Shown here piece after piece: positions 59,056-64,000 of a stretch of 64,000 nt of DNA (position 1 is the stretch's first letter; each line of letters begins with the position of its first letter). Origin of the DNA: Rhodoplanes sp963724735. GTDB taxonomy: Bacteria > Pseudomonadota > Alphaproteobacteria > Rhizobiales > Xanthobacteraceae. The position numbers were made by a program, and so were the translations under genes. The stretch lies in the NCBI GenBank assembly GCA_963724735.1, contig CAVRVX010000029.1:42197-106196 (forward strand), given 5' to 3'. The notes below the pieces were generated by a model. That model was not told where the DNA came from. It did not search any database and was given only the letters and a program-made list of their open reading frames with translations.

Positions 59056-60572
59056 TCTTACTGCGTCAGAAAGTTCTGCGAGGTGATTGTCTTGCGATTG
59101 GCGCGGCGCAGCAGGGACATCGCGGCAGCGTTTTGACCAGGGCGGCGATGAGGCGCCGGCGCATAGTGGCGATCGAGTTTGGGATATGACGTTCGGGCCG
59201 GAGCGGCGGATCCACGGGGTCGGTAACCACTGGGTAGCGCAGATTTCGGGAACGTCCTGGAGGAACGAGATGCTGAGGGGGGAATCCTCGCCCGCTCGGA
59301 GATCAGGAATCCGTAGGCTGCGATGCACAGGGTGGCGTGGTGGTGGAAGCCCCGCCAACCGCGGCCTTCGAAGTGTCCAAGCCCGACCTCCTGCTTGAGC
59401 TCCTGATAGTCGCGCTCGATGCGCCAGCGCCGCTTCGCTGCGTCGACCAGATCAGGAAAGGCGATGTTTTGAGGAAGGGTCGAAAGCCAGTATTTGGTCG
59501 GCTCGCTTTCGCCCTTTGGCCACTCAATCAGCAGCCACTCTTCCGGTCGCGGCTCCGCGAGCCAATAATCGCGATGCGCCGCGCGAATACGCAGTCGCGC
59601 AAAGCGCGAGCGCAGCGGTTCGGCCGCGCCCTCACGCCATTCGATGGTTCGCCAAGCCCGCTTCGGCAGGCTGAGCGCAAGCGCCTTGACCGAGACCGGC
59701 CGATGCTTGTCGTCGCGCCGCATCAGCTTTGGTCGTCGTCCGCGGCCCGACCATGTTTTTGCCGGCAACGGCCGGGCGCCGGGCGCCCACACCGTGGTCG
59801 TCGACAAAATGCCGGCCGCGTAAGTCAAGCCCAGCGCCGTGATGTCAGCGCGCAGTTCGCTGTTATTGCCATAGCCGGCATCCAGCAAAACGACCCCGCG
59901 CGGCAGGCCGGCCTCACAGGCCCAGCGTAGCTCATCGAGTGCGATCTCCGGCTTGGTCTTGAACGCGATCTCCTCGGGAATCCCCGCCTTGCGCCGACGC
60001 GCACGGTCGCTCGCCCACTCCTGCGGCAGATACAGCCGGTAGGCGACCGGCAGGCTCGCATGGCGATTGGCCAGCGACAGCGATACCGCCACTTGGCAAT
60101 TGTCCTGCTTGCCGAGTTGACCGCAATACTGCCGCGCCACGCCGACCGAATGCCGTCCCTGCTTGGGAAAGCTCGTGTCGTCGATGATCCAGGCCGAGAT
60201 CGCGCCGTGCCGCTCAATCTGTGGCAGCACCATCTCGCGCACCTTGGCCAATACCCGCTCGTCCGACCAACCGCCCAAACCGATAAAATGCAGCAGCGAT
60301 TGATGCTGGGCCGCCACCCGCGCCGGAGCCGTCACCGCCGCCAGCGGTTCGACGCTCTTGCGTTCGCACGGCATCATCAGGCCCATGCAATAGTCCCGCA
60401 ATGGACCCTCTCGATCTCTGTGGCCGATTACACTCACAAGCCCCTCGACATACGCGTCAAACCGCGATCCACCGTCATCAGCCAGGTCCATCTCAGCCCC
60501 CATGCTGGTCGTGAATCGCCTCCGTTATGTGATTCTCCACCCCACTGCCCGCGACTTTGTGACTGAGTCAAA
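59056..60572 (-). mobile_element. IS701-family insertion sequence
   Basis: 1,517 bases between two CTAG tetramers (59052-59055 and 60573-60576), the likely target duplication. The ends show a partly matched inverted repeat (ACTGCGTCAGAAAGT at the left; ACTCAGTCACAAAGT inverted at the right). Confidence 0.75.
59058..60503 (-). CDS. IS701-family transposase
   Basis: 481 residues. DDE-5 type domain with ISAWIIDDTSFPKQGRHSVG, GVVLLDAGYGNNSELRADI, WLSTLPQNIAFPDLVD and RWRIERDYQELKQEVGLGHF. The Arg/Pro-rich C-terminus is seen in other members and is not a frameshift. Intact. Confidence 0.9.
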   Translation of the reverse strand: MGAEMDLADDGGSRFDAYVEGLVSVIGHRDREGPLRDYCMGLMMPCERKSVEPLAAVTAPARVAAQHQSLLHFIGLGGWSDERVLAKVREMVLPQIERHGAISAWIIDDTSFPKQGRHSVGVARQYCGQLGKQDNCQVAVSLSLANRHASLPVAYRLYLPQEWASDRARRRKAGIPEEIAFKTKPEIALDELRWACEAGLPRGVVLLDAGYGNNSELRADITALGLTYAAGILSTTTVWAPGARPLPAKTWSGRGRRPKLMRRDDKHRPVSVKALALSLPKRAWRTIEWREGAAEPLRSRFARLRIRAAHRDYWLAEPRPEEWLLIEWPKGESEPTKYWLSTLPQNIAFPDLVDAAKRRWRIERDYQELKQEVGLGHFEGRGWRGFHHHATLCIAAYGFLISERARIPPSASRSSRTFPKSALPSGYRPRGSAAPARTSYPKLDRHYAPAPHRRPGQNAAAMSLLRRANRKTITSQNFLTQ

Positions 60573-60935
60573 CTAGGGTCCAGAATCAAATTAGCACGAA
60601 CGGATGCGGCGGCGCCATGGTTGTCCTTCCCGAAAATCATATCATGTCGTAGCCCCGTGCCTGCATGCGCGTCCCTGCTCGTTCTTGCTGCGCCGCCAGC
60701 GCCGTGTTGGAACCGGACAGGCGGGTCTCCCGCATCCGGCTCTCGGACAGAACTTCACGCCTTCACCCACGGCACGTCGTGTTCCAACCTCTTGCACCTC
60801 GTTTCAGCCGAATCGTCCGGCACCGACCGTCCACGAACGCTTCCGAGGGACGCCGGGCGCTAGGCCGCAGTGCGTTCAAAGCGCACCGAAGCAGGAGGCG
60901 CAAGAGGACTCGACTCCTTGGACCCGCTGATGCGG
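60573..60935. other. Spacer with no gene recognised
   Basis: 363 bases, GC-rich. No frame has family-like sequence. It leads into a short recombinase remnant on the plus strand and is probably decayed mobile DNA. Confidence 0.35.
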
Positions 60936-60995
60936 AGCATACCCAGGTCCAGACGACGCTCCGCTACGCTCACCTCTTCGATAACCCTCTGCGAG
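60936..60995 (+). pseudogene. Extreme C-terminal remnant of a tyrosine recombinase
   Basis: About 20 codons HTQVQTTLRYAHLFDNPLR, the box around the catalytic Tyr of phage-type integrases (TxYAH). Nothing of the rest of the protein was found upstream in frame. Confidence 0.6.
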
Positions 60996-61003
60996 CTCGG
61001 CGC

Positions 61004-61430
61004 TCATCGCAGCTCACGCGAACTCCTGACCGTATCCGATCGTTGGAACGGAACTGCAACAGCACCTCGATGACCGTCGCCAGCTCGCTCTTTTGAGCTG
61101 CACGCAGTTCGACGCACGGTCGCTCGGCCTCGAACAGGCTTGCCTGGAGATTCTCGGATCGGTGCGTCATTCTCTGGTCGCTCCGTTTTTGATTCGGACG
61201 CGAGAAAGCCTAGAAGCGCATCGACCTCGTTGCGTAGGGAGCGAAGAACATCGAGGGGGAAAAGCGGCGCATCGCCGATCTCGAATCGGGACGCACCCTC
61301 GTCAGTCATCCACACTGGAAGGCACGCGAAGGTGCCGTCAAGTTGGTGCACGACAACAAACGCGGCGCCGCCTCGCTCGAGCCGCCGCCTGACGCGTACG
61401 GTCTCGCCGAAGCGAGGATGAAATCGGTAG
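61004..61430 (-). pseudogene. Small conserved protein next to integrases, probably DUF5372, degenerate
   Basis: Open from about 61430: ARITYRFHPRFGETVRVRRR, GGAAFVVVHQLDGTFACLPV, RFEIGDAPLFPLDVLRSLRN, VDALLGFLASESK. Proteins with this sequence pattern stand next to integrase genes in this order. There is no proper start codon; the 5' end is fused to the truncated integrase upstream. The name DUF5372 is from memory and should be checked. Confidence 0.5.
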
Positions 61431-61479
61431 GTGATGCGTGCTTCAGCCTGTTGTTCGCGGGCAGTATGTCGCCATTCCG

Positions 61480-62032
61480 AGCAGGAGTTGAACGGCTCGA
61501 AGGTTCCCGGCTCGTCGGTAGATCAAAGTCGCCTTGGTCCGTCGGAGCAAGTGCGTGCCGAATTTCAACGGGTCGAGGCCGATGCTGGCGACCCACTCGC
61601 CGACGAGGCGCGCATATTGTCGAGTTCGTCAGCACGCGTCCCGAGCCCCCGCGTCCGGCGAACAAGAACTCGCCGGGCTTCCTGTGTCCCACGCGCAGGT
61701 AGTCATCGAGGGCCTGGCGCGTTTGTTCCGTCAGCGCGAAACCTAACTGGGCGCCCTGTCTTCTGCTGCCGGACGGTCGCTCGGTCGAAAGTGTATCTGT
61801 TCGGGGCGACGTCATCGACTCGCACCGCCACGACGTCACAGCCGCGAAGCTTGCTGTTGATCGCGAGGTTGAACAAGGCGTGATCGCGCGTTCGCCCTTC
61901 AATCTGCAATTTCGTCTGTATCGACCAGACATGGCTGGGCCGAAGCAGCGGCTTGGGTCCGATGAGCTTGCGCTTGTTCCACGGCTCGCGTGAGCGGACA
62001 GCAGGTGTGGATGCAGGATCACTGTCGTTCAT
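61480..62032 (-). pseudogene. Short tyrosine-type integrase, frameshifted and cut before the catalytic Tyr
   Basis: Starts at ATG 62032 (MNDSDPASTPAVRSREPWNK), followed by DHALFNLAINSKLRGCDVVA and DRATVRQQKTGRPVRF. The frame shifts near 61740 to LTEQTRQALDDYLRVGHRKP, and again near 61625 to RQYARLVGEWVASIGLDPLK and THLLRRTKATLIYRRAGNLR. It breaks off after VQLLLG, just before the histidine and tyrosine boxes. Catalytically dead. Confidence 0.85.
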
Positions 62033-62094
62033 GGTCTGTCTCCTTGGTTGAGAGAAAGACCGGAGTTCGGGAGCCACGGCGCATCCCGTACATG

Positions 62095-62757
62095 TTTTCG
62101 ATCTCGTCTGGTCGCCCAAGTCGCCCAATCGGCTGATCCCTCAAAATTTCTTTCATCACATCTGGCTCTTTCGCCAACATGTCCACAACCATCGGCGTAT
62201 CGATGGTTCCCAGGCATACAGCGTTTATTCGAATGCCCCTAGAGGCGTATTCGAGCGCAGCACTCTTGGTCAGACCGATCACACCATGCTTGGACGCATG
62301 GTAGGTGGCCCGGCCCGGAAGGCCGATCAGGCCGCCGATCGAAGAGCAGTTGACGATCGCGCCGCTTCTTTGCTGCCGCATCTGTCGCAGCTCGTATTTC
62401 ATACAGCTCCATACGCCGCGGAGATTGATCGCATTCACGCGATCAAATTCTTCGCCGCTGGACTCCGCAGTTTCCACTGCAGGAGACTGCACGCCGGCAT
62501 TGTTGAACGCCGCGTCAAGGCGACCGAATGCAGAAACGGTCTGCTCGACCATAGCAGCGACCTCCGCTTCGTCAGCCACATTGCAACGGAGCGCTATCGC
62601 CTTATGCCCGGCGGCAATCATTTCTTCTGCTGCAGAACGAACCGCATCCTCCTGAACGTCTGCCAACGCGACGGCCGCTCCCGCCTCGGTGAACCCCTGG
62701 CCGTCGCGAGACCCATCCCTGAAGCAGCTCCGGTTACTAGCCCGCATTTCTCACACT
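62095..62757 (-). pseudogene. SDR-family oxidoreductase, broken at both ends
   Basis: Rossmann-fold short-chain dehydrogenase: NNAG motif in LDAAFNNAGVQSP, catalytic Ser in NCSSIGG, and YHASK. The nucleotide motif TGAASGMG is present only in another frame (near 62725), so there is a frameshift near 62697. The C-terminus stops making sense after GRPDEIE at about 62095, where integrase-associated DNA begins. The 5' end abuts an IS1380 element. Confidence 0.8.
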
Positions 62758-62836
62758 AAGTAGGCGCATCGGGGCTCCGAATCAGCGAAAGTCGTTGTGC
62801 CACAGCGACTTTGAGCTGAATTCGAAAGAAGCCCCG

Positions 62837-63904
62837 ATGCCGACAGAGTGTATCGCAGAACAATTCGATTTTGGAACGGTTGAAGGCCGCGCTGTGGAAG
62901 CCGCGTTTGATGCCGGGTTGGTGACGTTGGATGCGGGGGCTTTGCTTTTGCGCGCGACGGATCGGGCGATCGGACTGATGGATCGGTTTGCGGCGTGCTT
63001 TCACGACGAGCGGCGACGGGAACTGATCGAGCACGAGGTGGTGACGTTGGTCGGCCAGCGGGTGTTCGCCATCGCACTTGGCTATGAGGATCTCAACGAC
63101 CACGATCAGTTGCGCCACGACCCAATGATGGCCGTGTTAGCGGGCAAGCTGGAAGCACGCCGCGCGGACTGCGCGCCGGTGGCCGGCAAGTCGACGCTCA
63201 ATCGGCTGGAGCTGAGCGAGCTTACGCCGACGCGCTACCACAAGATCAGCCACAATCCGATCGCGATCAGGACGCTGCTGGTCGACCTGTTCCTGGAGGC
63301 GCATGCGCGGCCTCCCAGGCAGATCATTCTCGACCTCGATGCGACGGATGATCCGCTGCACGGCGAGCAGGAGGGGCGGTTCTTCCACGGCTATTACGAT
63401 TGCTACTGCTACCTGCCGCTCTACGTGTTCTGCGGCCGCCATCTGCTCGTCGCCAAGCTGCGGCGTGCCGACCTGGACGCGGCGGCCGGCGCGGTCGAGG
63501 AGATAGCACGCATCGTCGCGCAGGTTCGGCGTCGGTGGCCGCGGGTACGCATCCTGTTGCGCGCCGACAGCGGCTTTGCACGGGATGACCTGATGGCTTG
63601 GTGCGAGGCCGATGGCGTCGACTTCCTGTTCGGACTGGCGCGCAACGAGCGGCTCGTCTGCGAGATTGCCACCGAGCTTGATCTCGTCGCCGCCAAGAGC
63701 CGTCGCACCGGCCGGTCGGAGCGCCGCTTCAAGAGCTTCATGTGGACGACGCGCGAGAGCTGGAGCTGCCTGCGCCGGGTCGTGGCCAAAGCCGAGTGGA
63801 CGCAAGGAGAAGCCAATCCGCGCTTTGTCGTCACCTCGCTCCGGCGCGACGAGTGCAAGGCCAAGTATCTCTATGAGAAGCTCTACTGCGCCCGCGGTGA
63901 GATG
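62837..63904 (+). pseudogene. IS1380-family transposase interrupted by a group II intron
   Basis: 356 codons from ATG 62837 (MPTECIAEQFDFGTVEGRAV). DDE parts: LDLDATDDPLHGEQEG, RILLRADSGFARDDLMAW, and YLYEKLYCARGEM near the break. The homologous family continues with about 90 more residues; here, directly after GAGATG at 63904, the reverse complement of a group II intron 3' end begins and the frame stops at 63913. Confidence 0.87.
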
Positions 63905-64000
63905 GTCGGGTAGGATCGAGGCGCGGACCGGGCTTCGACTGATGCCGACGTCTCCTCGATCCCCCCTATCATTCCGTACGGCGGGTTTTCCCCAGTACGG
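63905..64000 (-). mobile_element. 3' end of a second group II intron (continues beyond the window)
   Basis: On the minus strand: CCGTACTGGGGAAAACCCGC then CGTACGG (domain V-like), then a domain VI-like hairpin GGATCGAGG/CCTCGATCC, then CTACCCGAC at 63905. The terminal nonamer is the same as in the intron at 58092. Inserted antisense to the transposase gene. The intron body and its protein would lie to the right of the window. Confidence 0.75.

Noticed and set aside
59058..59330. Frameshift in the C-terminus of the IS701 transposase
   Set aside because: The Arg/Pro-rich end is known in other members of this IS group and the stop lies inside the inverted-repeat end.

Overview
The window is chromosomal DNA of an alphaproteobacterium of the order Hyphomicrobiales (Rhizobiales). 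The evidence is the PhyR-NepR-EcfG general stress cassette, the ethylmalonyl-CoA pathway genes ccr and ecm, the order rpmH-rnpA-yidC-engB-argB, the his-coaA order, high GC, and a palindromic repeat of a kind common between genes in this order. The genus cannot be fixed from the sequence alone.

Bases 1-37,600 are mostly ordinary chromosome. They hold hisH(partial)-hisA-(small membrane gene)-hisF-hisE-coaA; an IS1182-like insertion with an unusually long target repeat; phyR diverging from nepR-ecfG across matching EcfG-type promoters; an MscS channel, a CAP-domain lipoprotein and a Rid protein. Next comes an aromatic/alicyclic acid uptake and activation locus: a BadI-like ring hydrolase, a complete Liv-type ABC transporter, two acyl-CoA ligases and an IclR regulator. 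After it lie a beta-lactamase-fold hydrolase, a MazEF-like pair, ecm and ccr, a frameshifted secreted-protein gene, argB, engB, yidC, rnpA and rpmH, a TVP38/flavoprotein pair and an orphan histidine kinase.

A tRNA-Arg(ACG) at 37,637-37,713 marks an abrupt change. Everything after it looks like a heavily rearranged island of mobile DNA: IS630, IS4, IS110, IS1634, IS701 and IS1380 elements, the 3' ends of two related group II introns, and a decayed plasmid/ICE backbone (ArdC, broken ParB, DUF932 fragment, replication-relaxation C-termini, broken tyrosine recombinases). Cargo includes a phasin, a ParE-type toxin pair, a HEPN protein, a dodecin and an NDH-2-type flavoprotein.

The most unusual part is 41.9-50.9 kb. 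At least five gene modules there occur as one fuller copy plus one or two truncated copies, all on the minus strand. In the middle (47.3-47.6 kb) sit two predicted tandem small RNAs. The first contains 16 pentamer positions in strict 5-nt register, 11 of them with AGC in frame. At 38.9-40.1 kb a zinc-ribbon + HTH + RecB-like nuclease protein has lost its start. These are the best candidates for undescribed biology.
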